The notes: a model not told the origin generated them from the sequence alone. Numbered from the stretch's first letter, positions 1 through 13,611 are shown. The stretch is DNA of 60,000 bases from Owenia fusiformis (GCA_903813345.2 CAIIXF020000006.1:33581524-33641523); one strand, 5' to 3'. Numbers and translations are program-made.

Positions 1-1049
1 CAACAAAGAGTGTCTTATTTATATTGTATGGCCACACTCAGTGGCCATAGAATATGGTAACTCACTCTGAGTGACCCTAGCTCTTTCTTGATTAAAATTG
101 GCTACAATTTAGTTCTTGTACTTGTAGCAACAATATGAGTTGGTTGCATCTCAGGAGTCTGGTTGCATGTTTTGGAAACTTTGGAATCTAATTTTGCACC
201 TTTTTTATGCTTCTTTTTGGGTGGCATGTCTGATTTACACGTTAAATCCGCTCCGTCAAATACAGCCTAAAATTCGGTCACTCTGCTTATATTGTACGCT
301 TTGGTTGATCTTAGTATTCTTCACCACAGTAATAAACTCACTGACAGGAAATACAAGACTTTTCCCGGTAAAATCGTGGCCGCAAAGTAGCCTTGTTTGT
401 TGATGTCGCAAAGGGGACCTGTCATGTTTGTAACACCTGTCAACTGCCTGTCAATAAAAATCATGTTTATTTATACTGTTTATAAGAAGCCCCCGGCCGC
501 GTTTGTGAGCTTAGGTTGGATCCTAGGTCGAATCTAAGCTGAATGTGCTTTGTATACAGGCAATAATTATTTAGCCCTTAGGAATTTCGAACTAAATATG
601 TATTGTGACGGTCACAGTATAATGTTATCACCCACTTTCTCCTTCTTTCACTCTTAGTGTCCTTAGTTGTAGAACTGATTAAACCTAGGATGAAGAAAAG
701 AGTGAAGGGGTTTTCTTTTAAAACCCGTGACAGTCAGTATGCGGTGTAATGACCCGAGGGCGCCCCAGGGGAATGACCAACTAACGAGTATAGTTTAAAA
801 GCACTAGTGCCAAAGGGAAAGGACTAAAAGTTGTAATGGAACTTAGCAAGAAAAAGCAAACTCTAAGTGCATACCAGACCAGTCAAGAAAACAAACCCCA
901 TGTAGCCCAAAACCATGATCTAACGTGAAAAGAAACAATGTCTAATACCCCCTTCCCCCCTTCCCCCACCATTCAAGAACCAATATCACAATCCAATACC
1001 AGAAGACCAATAGGGATAAAGGAATTTTTCAGATAAGCCTTAATTAAGC
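1..1049. other. Intergenic, no gene seen
   Basis: No exon-like reading frame, RNA gene or clear repeat is visible. The longest frame (140-403) needs a non-ATG start and resembles no family I know. Confidence 0.5.
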
Positions 1050-3380
1050 TGTTTCCTCCTGTTCATCCTGCAATTGTTTTGATGAGTTCAAATGATGAAA
1101 CATATATTCCTGCATACGTTTTCACTTGTTGAGCACTTGTCAACATTACCATTTACTTATTATTGAGGGGTTTAACAGGGGTCCGCAAAAATTTTAAAAT
1201 CTTAGATTTTGATATTCTTGAAGTTTACAACGGATTATATACTTATGAATCGGATTTTGGGAAGATTATTAGCATGACATATTGATTTTATCTGTTTAAT
1301 TGAAAATAAGATCGTCTGTCTGATTATATTTTGCATTCAAAATGATTAAAAATAATTGTTCCATTAAGTTCACTTTCTTTTAACATCATCTTGTTTTTTG
1401 TTGATCCGTCAATTGTTTTGATATATCTAAATGATAAAACATATATTCCTACATACGTTTTCACATGTTGAGCACTTGTCAACCTTACCATTTACTTATT
1501 ATTGAGGGGTTTGACAGGGGTCCACAAAAATAAAAAATATTAGATTTTGATATTCTTGAAGTTTACAACGGATGAATCGGTTTTTGGGAAACTTATCAGG
1601 ATGACCTATTGATTTTATCTGTTTAATTGAAAATAAGATTGTTTGTCTGATTATATTTAACATTCAAAATGATTAAAAATAATGGTTCCATTTAGTTCAC
1701 TTTCTTTTAACATCATCTTGTTTTTTGTTGATCCGCCAATTGTTTTGATATGTTTAAATGATAAAACATATATTACTACATACATTTTCACCTGTTGAGG
1801 ACCTGTCAACATTACCGTTTACTTATTATTGAGGGGTTTAACAGGGGTCAACAAAAATATTAGATTTTGATATTTTTGAAGTTTACAGCAGATTATCTAC
1901 TCATTAATCGGCTTTTGGAAAGTTTATTATCCCATCGAACGAAGTTCAGTAGGGATAGAGTGAAGCCCTCCGTCCGTCAGTCAGTCAGACAGTCAGTCCA
2001 TCCGTCCGTCTGTCCGGAAGATAACTTGAATAAATACACAGATTTTCTTCATATTTGGTGGAAAGATGTATATTGGTGAATAGTTATACGCAAAAAAATT
2101 TCAAGATGGCCGCCAAAAATGGCGGGAATTTTTCGAAAAAATCTTATGTTTTTCATTTTAAACCAAAATAAGAAACATTATTATTTAAAATATTGGTAGT
2201 ATATCAACGGTATCTATCTATTTCACATATATCCTGGATTTTTCACCCTGACCCCCAGGGGCCGTTAATGGGGGGGGGGGGGGTTGGGAAAACACACATT
2301 TGCATTAATTTTGAGATGTTTTTGAAGTGTAGCTTTATTATACTCAAATGAAAGGCAATTTAGAATAGATTGCAAATATTGTAGCGTTTTTCTGATTCGG
2401 GCCTCAAAAAATTCAAAATGGCTGTCTAATGCGGGATTTTGCAATTATTTCTGATCTCTTAAAAGTATGGCTACATTATACTCAAATTGAAGGAATTTCA
2501 GAGTAGATAACAATGATGGCAGTGTTTTTCGGATGTGTGCCTCTGAAAATTCAAAATATCCGACTAGAGCAGATATTCGACATTACTTAGAGTCATCTTT
2601 AAAGTATGGTTACAATGATCTAAAATATTTATTGAAGGAAAGAGTAGATGGTAAATATTACATTGTGACTGTACAGATTGATGATTTATATGGTGTTCGT
2701 TGGGCTACTCCGTGAAGTTGCCATTTTCTAATTAGTATGACGTATTGATCTTATCTGTTTAATTGAAAATAAAATCGTCTATCTGATTATATTGTGCATT
2801 CAATATGATTAAAAACAATGATTCCATTTACAGTTCATTTTCTTTTAACATCATCTTGTTTTTTGTCCGGCAATTGTTTTGATGTTTAAATGATAAAACA
2901 TATATTCCTATATACATTTTCACCTGTTGAGGACCTGTCAACATTACCGTTTCCTTATTATTGAGGGGTTTAACAGGGGTCAACAAAAATATTAGATTTT
3001 GATATTTTTGAAGTTTACAACAGATTATCTCCTCATTTATCGGCTTTTGTAAAGTTTATTAGTATGACATATTGATTTTATCTGTTTAATTGAAACTAGG
3101 ATCGTCTGTCTGACTATATTTTGCATTCAAAATGATAAAAAATAATGGTTCCATTTAGTTCACTTTATTTTAACATCATCGTGTTTAATCGTTGATCCGC
3201 CAATTGTTAAATGATAAAACATATATTCCTACATACGTTTTCATCCGTTGAGGACCTGTCAACATTATCGTTTACTTATCATTGAGGGGTTTAACAGAGG
3301 TCCATAATAATAAAAAATATTAGATATTGACACTTTTGAAGTTTACAACGAATTATCTACTTATGAATCGGCTTTTGCAT
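1050..3380. repeat. ~330-bp tandem repeat, five units, interrupted
   Basis: Units begin near 1071, 1411, 1737, 2872 and 3200. Each carries CAATTGTTTTGAT followed by AAAACATATATTCC and TTATTGAGGGGTTTAACAGG (slightly varied). Spacing is 326-340 bp except between units three and four, where an 801-bp segment interrupts the unit. Units are diverged by substitutions and small indels, so the array is old. Confidence 0.85.
1930..2730. mobile_element. 801-bp insertion inside the tandem array
   Basis: Comparison with neighbouring units shows the unit broken after AAGTTTATTA and resumed at ATTAGTATGAC, leaving ATTA on both sides (1926-1929 and 2731-2734), a possible 4-bp duplication. There are no terminal inverted repeats. 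Inside are a (CCGT/CAGT)-rich stretch (1968-2018), an AAGATGGCCGCC-type block, a G15 run near 2268 and a loosely repeated ~150-bp segment. No transposase is encoded. Class unknown. Confidence 0.5.
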
Positions 3381-3429
3381 TCAAATTATAATCTAAGATG
3401 AATTAAGAATGTATTCGCGCTATTTATAA

Positions 3430-3555
3430 AATTGGATTTTAACATCAATAAAGCATATGATATGATGTGGGGTGAAAGGATATATGATTTTTGCAATACA
3501 GGCTATCTCTGCAAGCACATAACTTTAGTAATAGATTATTTTATTTAGTAGAAAA
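3430..3555 (+). pseudogene. Non-LTR retrotransposon reverse-transcriptase relic
   Basis: A plus-strand frame reads DFNINKAYDMMWGERIYDF and continues with a CNTGY...K pattern before a stop. This resembles the F/I-x-KA(Y/F)D-x-(V/M)W region of LINE reverse transcriptases, followed by the usual L-x-x-x-G segment. Stops and frame changes follow at once, so only a decayed fragment remains. Family assignment is from memory of the motif. Confidence 0.45.
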
Positions 3556-3559
3556 TAGA

Positions 3560-5260
3560 CTATCCCATGAGGCAATGCTAGAACCCGAACACTCTATATT
3601 GAAATTAATAAATACTGCCTCGCCCAATATTTTTTTCTCAAATAGGTATTCTGCCATATCAAGCTCCTGATCATCCAGTATTTGTTTAATATTGCCTGCA
3701 GAAATGAGGTTATTAGTATTACCACAGTTAATGCCCAGGGCTGAAATAGCAAAAATTATATGCATTGAAAGATATGTCATTTCCCGGGGAAAATTGCCGG
3801 GCGTTAATGCATAATTGGCCCGCAACTATGGCCCGCCACTATGACGTCACATATTGCTCAGATCGATAAAGTAACATAAATGCCTTCTAAACTAGCACTA
3901 ATACCCCTATAACATTCCCGGCAAGGTGGTAATAATAGTAATTGATCTGAGTACTATCCACAAAAATATTCATCTTTTTGAATTTGACTTGAATTAAATC
4001 TTCAATAAATGAAAATCTGAACCATTTTAAGATATTCGAAAAATTCAGAAACTGCAAATAATTCAATTATAACTATTTAAAACAATTTAAATTGCTAGGA
4101 TATGATAATAACCTTAAAAAGTAAACATTTGATTAGTTATACCAATCATTGTGATTTTAGAGCCCAAATGTTATCTCGTTTTACAGTTTCAATTTTATAA
4201 ATCTTCTTGCTGTCAACGTTTTTATAATACTCTACACTTATTTAGTGCCTGTTTATAATGATACCGACATTATTGTAATATTGAAATCATATAAGTAATA
4301 AAGATCCCCAAATGGAGGTCAATGCCCCCCCCCCCCCCATTTGACATGGCCTTATACGAATTAGGTTGTAGACATCAGGATGAAACCTGTTTTTATGATT
4401 TATACACCTTAATGATGTAATTTAATCGTAACAATGTACTAGCTTTCCATCTAAGTAATTTTCGTAAAATAGACCCCTGCTGAAATCGTTCATAAATGAA
4501 GTTCTGTAACCTTGTATGGTGCACAAAAATTCATGAATGGTCAATGATATAATCCTAACTATCAAAAGCAAATTAAAAACATAAGGCTGTAACAATAAGT
4601 TTTAAAAAATTATACAGTGTTTGATGAGTTATACCCCCTACTGTGAATTTGGATTCCATTTTGATCTAACTTTTCAGTTGAAATTTTACATTATGCTCTT
4701 GATATATAATAATTCATACTTTTTGCACTTATTTATTATCTATTCACAAGAAATCTTTTAAAATGATTATTTCTTTAAAAAATGGACCCCTGCTTAAATC
4801 TCAAATAAATGATAAATGGTAATGTTGTGTGGTTCTCAACAAGCAATACCATATTCAATGATATTAAATCTATCAATATAATATATAAAAATGATTGCAA
4901 CTTGAACAGGAGGTAATTTTAAAATTATTGTCATTTCATTCATACTGAAGTCATTACATTACAATGAATACATGTTGAAGAAAAAATTAGAAATTGATAG
5001 CCAATACTCATAACCTTAAAAATAGTTATAGATACAAGTACTCATACAAGATGGAGCATTCAGTCTCAAATGATGTGGGATAGATAAAATCCAAGTCCAT
5101 AAGCGTTTCAAATGTTCAACATCCATTCACAAAAGCCGTCGCCATAATCCATAAAACACAATAATTCACAATGGTCATCAGGAGAAAACTATGGCTGGTT
5201 TCGATCCCTAGTTCTCAACCATTAATGCCATATTCGGAATATTGAAAGAAAGTGTGCTAA
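3560..5260. other. Intergenic, AT-rich, no gene seen
   Basis: AT-rich DNA with loosely repeated phrases (for example AAATGGACCCCTGCTTAAATC near 4781 and ATAGACCCCTGCTGAAATCG near 4469), suggesting an old diverged repeat. There is a C run near 4327. No coding signal. Confidence 0.5.
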
Positions 5261-5266
5261 ATTAAA

Positions 5267-5338
5267 TGCCCGTGTAGGAATCGAACCTAGGACCCTTGGA
5301 TCCAAAGTCTGATGCTCTACCGACTGAGATAGAAAGGC
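5267..5338 (-). tRNA. tRNA-like sequence (pseudo-tRNA or SINE head)
   Basis: Read on the minus strand it has a D arm TCTCAGTCGGTAGAGC, an anticodon region ATCAGACTTTGGATCC and a B box GGTTCGATTCC. The body is closest to tRNA-Lys, but the anticodon loop reads CTTTGGA (formal anticodon TTG), the anticodon stem is mispaired and the acceptor arms pair poorly. It is probably a tRNA-derived repeat or pseudogene rather than a working tRNA. Confidence 0.55.
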
Positions 5339-5800
5339 TTAAGCCACTACAGGTGGGCCGTAGTATCAAGGGTCGCTACAGCAGTTATGACTATTTGGGG
5401 TATTGCCTAAATCATGATCTCTCCGAGAGAAAAAAGTTAAAGATCATCATGATATGGGCTTGCCCCAAATCATAGGCAAACTGCGTCCTGACTGTGTTTA
5501 AAACTTTAATTATCGCATTTGCAATAGTTTTATTGATTTGCCTGATTGGGAAACAATGCCATGGGCATAGCCAGGCATAGGGCCTAAAACCTGAGACTAA
5601 CATAAAATCTCAGCTAAAACCCCAAAATATCCCCTATATCGTAACGTATACAAATTTTACTCTTTTTTAAAAAATAATACGTTTTTGCGAAAAGTTTTCC
5701 CCAACATTGCACACTCTGGTTCTACATGTACTTCCTAAAAGTTAAGTCAATTTCCCGGCATCAATTCTAATTTCAAATATAAATATTGACCAAAACAGAC

Positions 5801-6565
5801 TCAAAAGACCACGTGCAGTATGGCAAGTGATTTTAGACGGTCATATCTTTCACCATGTGTACTTTCTTGGCATAAATACAGTGGTTTTTATTAAAATAAT
5901 ATGTTTTCTTTCAAATGAAGTACCCAAGATGATAAAAAATCAATCCAACTCTCTGAAAAATTATGGGTTAGGGCCCCACCCTGGCACTTTTTTAAAAATG
6001 TTAGGCTTATTTTCTAAAAAGAGGATCTTGCTTTTCTCAATTTAAACATATCAAAAGTTTCTTTCTTTCTGAATAATTTCTGAAAATGGGATGCGTATTG
6101 AAATGCGTTAAAGTTAAAAACCACATATCCCATGTTATTTTCCCATAATAATAATAGAGAAAATAATAATAATAATATAATAATAGGGAAAACTCGTGCT
6201 ATCCATTGTTTTCAGCATCATTTTGGTCATCGAAAATTGATATCTTCAAAACTAGACTTTCAATACAATTATATTTTTGAAGATGTTTTAGATCCCTTGT
6301 TAAATAATCTTTTCATGCAATAAAAATCAGAAAAGAGATCCTCTTTTGAGTAAATAGGTTCAATATTTTGAAAAAAATGTTGACATCGGGGTCCCTATTC
6401 ATGATTTTTCGATTTGTTCGATTGATATTTTTATCATCATGGGTACTTCACTTGAAAGAAAACATATTGTTTTAATAAAAACCACTGTATTTATGCCCAG
6501 AAAGTACTCATGGTGAAAGATATGACCGTCTAAAATCACTTGCCATACTGCACGTGGTCTTTTCA
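5801..6565. mobile_element. Foldback element, ~765 bp, ~150-bp arms
   Basis: The left arm (TCAAAAGACCACGTGCAGTA onward, to ~5950) is the reverse complement of the right arm (~6415-6565, ending GCACGTGGTCTTTTCA). Arms match closely over ~150 bp; homology then weakens inward with recognisable pieces (TAGGGCCCCACC against GGGGTCCCTA). No open transposase. A non-autonomous foldback or MITE. Confidence 0.75.
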
Positions 6566-6569
6566 CAAC

Positions 6570-9500
6570 AAACATTTGTTCTCTCTGGGGTATCCTTTTC
6601 TGTATTGTTGTAGCCTAGAGGCAAACAGAACGCGTTTGGTCCTTGGGAATTTTTTCACCGATGTCGTCAACATTTATTCATTTAATAATTTTCAAACTCT
6701 TTATTCAGCTTATGTGTTACAAAAAACATCCCCATATACAAAAATAATTGAAACCCTTTGCTATAAATGCATTCATCCTACGACCCGGTCAATACAACAA
6801 TAAATCATAGCATACACTGAAGAAAATGAAATAGATTTTGCAAAATAATATTTGTAGGCCTATACAAAATTGTTGAAAGCATGTCCTGAAAGTTCTTTAA
6901 AATAGATAAGTTCACTGGTAACCTGACCAACTGTGCGTTTTTTCATACTCATTTTAATACATTTGTGTTGAATTTATATACAAGTCGACCATGATCTGAA
7001 TTGTCAATATTGCCACTCCAGGTCACCCTATCCTGATCGTTTCGGTTCTGGCGTTTCAATCTCTGAAGCAATCATAAACCATTATTTTTGTTTGCTGGAC
7101 TGCTTACTGCTCAGTTTTGCGCATCGTCTAATAACACGTACATAAAAAGATATTCACCTAGCCATTTACGAAATGAAAATACAGTATAAACAAATCATAA
7201 TGTTAATCACCCATTAAATCGCCCCGGAATCAAAAAGCCCAGATTCAAAACTAAGTGAATTACTTGCACTTGACTTGTCTTGACTTTCTCTTATGATGCT
7301 GGTTAATTAGTCACAAAGGCAAAACTGTGATTAACATAAATATAAACTGATGCATTTAAGTACAGAAGCCAACATTTATTAAAGGGATTTGTTTTAAAAC
7401 CAAAATAAACCAATAATCCACAAGAAGGGCTCACCTAATAAGCATAAATAGTATAATCCTAATCTCCACAAAAGGAAATAGAAAATCAAAATAAACGGCC
7501 ACTAAGCTGTTCAACAATTACGTTATTACACATATTACAGTTGGCATTTTAAGGCATTTAAATTTGTTATCATCAAACCATTTGTTGCATTTAAACAAAT
7601 ATGTTCTTATAAGTATTAAAATCCTGAATTCTCGCGGTATTGATAGTAATGCCTAGATGAATGCCTGAAGGACTCAGTGGCAGTCAGTCACCAAGGTATA
7701 TCCTCATATCATTTATGTGAATGTGCGAGTTCAGATAAACGACTAAAATACAGGACCATCATTAGCATATATACATTCAGAAGATAGGAGGCTCTACGTC
7801 GGATTGTAACGCGCTTGCAAGAAATGTTGGAATGTTTCATGTTGGGAAAATAAAGGTAGGATTTTGAATATAATTTTATTTGATGGTCCTTTGTAAGTAA
7901 CTTAATAAGAATTAATTATAACTTAGTGAGTAATACGTGACCAGGTGTGACATGCTTTTATTTGCACAAACTATGTACACCATGTACTTGGAGATGTCAT
8001 CACAGAATCAATGGATATTTTGCAAAACCGCATAAATAATGTGTTTTTCATAGAAAGACATAACAACCTCTAAATATGTACTTCACTCCAATTTTGAAAA
8101 ATAGAATTCGACTTGTGAACAATAAATACGGATTAAATCAAATTAAATAACATTGACTCATTGAAATCGTTGAAAGCAACTCAAATTGTATATGGGTTTC
8201 TCATATTTCCAAGAGGGACCACGAGGGCCCTTCATATAAAGTGCTTTGTAGACTCTCAGTAATGCCAAATTAACAGTTTTCGACCACTTGTTGTCGTCAC
8301 TTATTTTAAAAGTGATTTAAAAAGGAATAAAACAAAAGTAACTCTTAAAGGTTGTACTCATCATTAGTCAACCAGGAACTGATTTGTTAGACTTTTTTGT
8401 TGTCCTACTCCTATTGAAGATATTTGCCCGGTCATATGTGCCATACTGAACACACATGGTATTTAGATTTGTTAATTTTGATATTCTATCAGAGGTGTAT
8501 GCCAAAAAGGCGTAGCTGCAAACGAGCCTTTAAGAACGGACCCCCATGCTTTATGACACGGCAGGATATGGAGCTGACACCTCGCCACCACACACTGTGT
8601 TATATACATGTACAATATTATAAATGTAATTTCATACTCTAATGTTTATAATTAAAAAATAAGTATATATATGATCAATGAAAGGTCCTTAGTCCTATAT
8701 ATAGAAACATAAACATGAACTTGTCCTGGTTATTATCGAATCCTCTTTGTCAATAAACATATAAATCGCAAAACGTTAAAAAGATCAGGGGAGGTAGGTA
8801 CTGGCAGTGATCAAATTTGCATTGTATTAGCCCCACTTCAATCAAACAATGTTGCATGCCATTTTCAATGCCAATTGTATTCCATTATAAATATGATCAA
8901 TAGATCAAAACCATAAAAAATATGTCATGTCTTTCAAAATGTTACTAAACAGGTAAGTTATTTTCTAAACATTCATGGACCACACATGATCCAGAACCGC
9001 TTAAAAAGGAGAAAAAAACATTCCAAACAAAAGACAATAGACAATAAACAAAAGACAATAAGTTGCTGATAACATCTTCTTGAATACTACTACTTTTAAG
9101 TATTTTTACTTATGACAAATGTGATCTTGAAGATTGTTTCTATTTCACCATTCACAATTTCAATTTTGAAATAGTTTAATGATTTATACTAGGAGTCCAA
9201 GATCTCTGCATTTACAACATTTGGATTAGTCACCGAATTATCAGTTAATTACTTTAACAAATCACATCCAGGTGTGTCCGTTCGTTTTCTTATAAACGTA
9301 AGCAAATTCTGATTTCATTTTAATAAAAAGAAAGTCCACCTAAAATATGATGCCAGCATTCAATTTCATAATTGAACTTATTCATTTTCTGCCATTATTC
9401 AAGATTATTGTGTCAAGTTTAAGTATACATTTCACAATAGACCTGAAAGGACCAATGCTACAACACATTGGCTACTATTTGAATGTAAAAAAGTCGCCAT

Positions 9501-10470
9501 TCCGATTTAATGGCCCTCTTTAGCCAACCATTAAAAAGAAAGCTAATAAGAACTCCTCATTCTATTCTGTACGTTACGTTACGTACACGGCATGTCACAC
9601 AACACAACACAGCTTTAATTTAGATCTAGCTTTGGCTTGTGGTCGCTACCCTTTATTTGTAAATACTAGTATATATGTGTACATGTGACAAGATCTTTAC
9701 AATACTTTTAATAGATATCGTTTTGTAAGACTGTTTGCATGGCCTGCTCATTGTAAATCCTAGTATACGTGTACATATGGCAGAAACTGTGCCGGGTATA
9801 TTGTACAATTAGTAAAACAGGTTGTATGCAACGTTTAATTGTTGCCTGATTGATATCAAGGTGGTTGATCACCATTAAAACCAAAGATGCTATTCGACTG
9901 AAGTCGATGCCCTCTGGAAAGGTATAACCCCACCTCTCAACCCATCAGACCCAATCATAGATAAACTCTGTTTGAATGCAGAAATAGCTTTTTAAAAAAT
10001 GTTGCTTAACATTTTTTGGAGTTGACTGTTCGGCGACCAAGCCCAGAATGACTTCTCTATTCATAAAACTCACTCACTAAACAAGGCCTAACACACAAAA
10101 ATCTTTGCTCAACTCGAACAGCATATGCTACATTACCAAATCATGATTCATGCCTTTTCTTCACTTCACTGCACATATAGAAAGTATTTATATTCTTAAT
10201 TCGCTTCGCTCAAACGAATATAAATTTTCAATAAAAACACTTGAAATACTAAAAAAGGAAATGCGCTTTATTGATTGGGAATTGATTTCTTGTGTAAATT
10301 ACAGCATAGTAAACTGGCGAGGTGAAGGCCAAACACCGAGTTAAAGGCTGGCCCACTCGAGATCCTTACACACTGACAAAGACAGTCGACCGAAGTGTTT
10401 CTTTCTTGAATGATGAATTGATGTATCAATTTTTATTATTTTAGTGAGTGAAAAAGTGAAATATCATCAT
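6570..10470. other. Intergenic, no gene seen
   Basis: Almost 4 kb of AT-rich DNA. Open frames are short, start on arbitrary codons and lack splice context or family resemblance. No clear RNA gene or long repeat was found by eye. Confidence 0.45.
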
Positions 10471-10476
10471 TGAAAG

Positions 10477-13400
10477 ATGGAAGGAATATACAAGAAAAAC
10501 AGCATTGATAGTAGTGACTCGTTCAGAAGTAGTATCTCGAGTGATAGTGAAAATGCGAGTTCCAGTGAAAACTCGAGTGACATCGGGGGAAATATCGAGT
10601 GTCATTGCGATGAGGTACAACAACCCATATGGAACACACTACAAGGTATTGACTCTATTTCTATTTAATTCTGTTTTTTCAATTCCGTGTTCTCTCACTC
10701 GAGAGCTATAATAATGCAAAGGTCTAATTATCAAAAGTTGTGGAAAAACGAAGTTGCCCTCCCCCACCCTGACCCTTCCTCCATGTAAAGAAATCGCAAA
10801 AGTAGAATGGTTTTTCACTTCAATATTTAAAAAACACTATTCACTGACTTAATCATTATTTACACACCCCCCTCCCCTCCCAAGATTTGATCTTCCACAA
10901 CTTATCACAAATAACTATTATGTTGATGGAATATATTATCATGGGCTGTATTGGAGTGTATAATTAATAGCAACGTACATGTACAAAAATACAACACAAG
11001 AGATACAAAATTAGATAATGCTTTCCTGTGGCTGCGCACTTGACTGTAACGTGAATATTTAATTAATATTGTAAATTGATCTCAAGGGCCGGCTAATAAA
11101 CCGTATCAGCAAAAACAATTTACACTTACTATTATATTCAACAATATTCAAATGTCTCAAAGTAAAAAAAAATGAAATAGAAAACAGCACACTGTCAAAG
11201 TAATGAAAATATTAGTTTTGGTATAATAGCAAATTGAATGAAACTAAAGATATAGGCTATATATTCAAAATAGAACCCAATTTTGAAAATGTTTAATTTC
11301 ACACACAGCTGGTTTGTTCGGGCAAAGCACCCCATCTCCCAGTGGGTATCGGGAAATTATTAACATATATAAGTAATAATTGGTTTTCGAAATCATCACG
11401 TAATTGATATTTCATATGGTTTTATTTTTATTCCACCTTCTATCATGTCACGCAATAGTTTTAGGATGTTGTTATTTTAAACTAAAGCTAGGAAGCTGGC
11501 CTGTTGATCGCAGTGTGATACTACTGAAAAAATAAATTGCAACGTTTCTCCGTTCCAAACAAGAACGATCCCAGGGCTACAAGCTTTTTGTGAAGCTTTC
11601 GTTTCATTCTTATCCTTGGGATATCCCTTCCCACGATTGTGTAAAAATAATCGTGTGAAGATGTTGGCCTTGGTTTAAAGATTTTGGTCACAATTGGTTA
11701 AAAATTTGGGTCCCATTTTCTAGGACCAAGACCAAAAATGTTCATTTTAGGATATTGAATTTGTCAATTAATTTTTATTTTCTTCCCCTCCCCGTTTGAA
11801 CGGTATTGGATCCGGGTATTTTCTTCATTATAGGTCAAGGCCAGCTGGACAGTCAAAGGTCAAAATATAATTGCCCACTCTACAAATCTGCAACAAAATT
11901 CAATTCACCTTAAGGCCATTCATTTATCTTATTTCGTATTCATTTGTCCAATATAACATTTACAACAGTAAAAATATTATGTTGAGCCAAAAATGCACTG
12001 GCAAGGAATTAATTTTATTTTTTGATTATTGCAATTCAGCAACGGAGCACTGTGAAGGGCTATCTGCTACTCATAATTTAACTTATCGTTTGGGCAAAAC
12101 GCATTATCTATAGTTTTTGCCACCAAATGAAATAACTCTGATACCCAATTGTGGGATCCACAGCCTATACCATCCCTGAGAATGCAAACATTAGATAAAG
12201 AGTGGCTCTGATAGATCAGAATGCTGACACCCCCTTATCTACCACACGTAATAGAGAGGAAAAAGAGAGGAACAAGAGACTGCCATAATGACACTTCTCA
12301 ACGTATCATACAGGCATTGCTCGTTGTTTTGTTGTACCTGCGTCTGTAAAAAATGTTATATGGGGGCATTTTGCATCTTATGCCTTGTTTTAATAGTTGC
12401 AACATACAGCTATACCTACGTTTTTCTTTCTCAAAGGTGGTGTGTTCTACAAAGTTGGGCAGAGTGGATTCAGGCATAAGCGACATCTGAGGGTCGAGTG
12501 GGTCTTAGGCGACAAATCAGACACCCACAATTTAGTGTTAGTAGTTGAAGAACCAGGGAAACCAAGTCAGAAGAAAACCAAGCACGTTATGTTTAAGGAC
12601 ATTAAATCAGTAGAGTCGCTGTGGGAAAAACCAGGTTAGTTTGATCATGTCAAAGATGATTTGAAATGGGACATGTACTTTTTTCGATTAATATTAATTC
12701 ATGGGAGAGAAAATCCAGTTGAAAGTTGGAAAATGGAATATTCTCGACAGCATTGCGACATTTTCCAGAATAAAATTCTCTTAAAGCTGGACTTCGCTCC
12801 GAAACGCAATCTTGGGTTGTTTTGGGGGTGAACTTTATCATTTTGAGCTTAATGAAAGATTATAGAATGATGAACAAATGGGGAAAATCTTGTGTAGAAA
12901 TACTAACGATAAGTGTGTCATTTCAAAGATTTTTCATTGAATTTGTTTCGATCGGAGCCGGCGATATGATTTTGGAAAGGTTTCTAAATGAAGAACGTGA
13001 CGTCACTTCCGAATCATAGCAATCAAATAAGTAGCGTTTAATTACTTCCACTATTCATAAAAACACGGTGGTGTAGCGGTAGAATCCTCGCTTAGCACGC
13101 GGTAGGCCCGGGTTCGAATCCCACATTCGCCCTTTTAATTTTTTAACTAAATGATTGTTCTTTGATATTACGCAGAAAAAAACAATTTTTATTTACATAA
13201 ACTTTATATTAGAGCTTGAAAATGTAAAAACAATATATGTCAACATATTGCGTTTTGGAGCGATGTGCAGGTTTAAGATAACATATGAAACGCTACTTTA
13301 TACGTTATAGCTGTAGGTGAAGAAGCCGTCGTTTTTAACACACTGTATGTAAAACGTTCCAGTATAATTTCTTCATAATATGGAATATAAATTAGCCACA

Positions 13401-13611
13401 TCTTCTATTAAACCTACCTTAAATCGTTGTATTCATTTCAGGGAAGAAATGTCTTGTGATACATACAAATACGAAGAACATTGTTTTTGAAACATCAGAC
13501 TTTAGACAAGCCGATAGTTGGGAGAGTGGATTAGACAAACTTTTGTCTCAGCTGCCTCAATGGAACGCTCAGTTATTTGGAGGAAGTACAAGTGACCATA
13601 TGATATACTAG
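10477..13611 (+). CDS. Small Ser-rich protein with PH-like fold, three exons
   Basis: Exons 10477-10645, 12437-12634 and 13442-13611 join in phase 1 both times (donors GTATTG and GTTAGT; acceptors TTTCTCAAAG and ATTTCAG) to give 178 residues. Residues 8-36 are an acidic Ser-rich tail (SSDSENASSSENSSD), likely disordered. From about residue 52 the pattern GGVFYKVG, KRHLRVEWVL, NLVLVV, KHVMFKDIKSV, KCLVIHTNTKNIVFET, then the helix ADSWESGLDKLLSQL, fits the strands and C-terminal Trp-bearing helix of a PH-like domain, usually a lipid- or protein-binding module. I do not recognise the family. The ATG at 10477 is the first in frame near the Ser-rich segment; earlier non-coding exons are possible. 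Intron 2 holds a tRNA-like sequence, and a MITE lies 30 bp past the stop. Confidence 0.7.
13062..13132 (+). tRNA. tRNA-like sequence: Gly-type body, AGC anticodon
   Basis: Lies in intron 2 of the PH-like gene. GGTGGTGTAGCGGTAGAATC, then CTCGC, an anticodon loop TTAGCAC, GCGG and a perfect B box GGTTCGAATCC match tRNA-Gly in the D arm and stems, but the loop reads AGC (Ala). The acceptor stem and outer T stem pair badly. A CCTTTTAATTTTT tract follows, as in Pol III termination. Probably a pseudo-tRNA or the head of a SINE. Confidence 0.55.

Noticed and set aside
2533-2715. 60-codon frame with protein-like composition
   Set aside because: Lies in the 801-bp inserted repeat and overlaps loosely repeated ~150-bp units; not supported as a gene.
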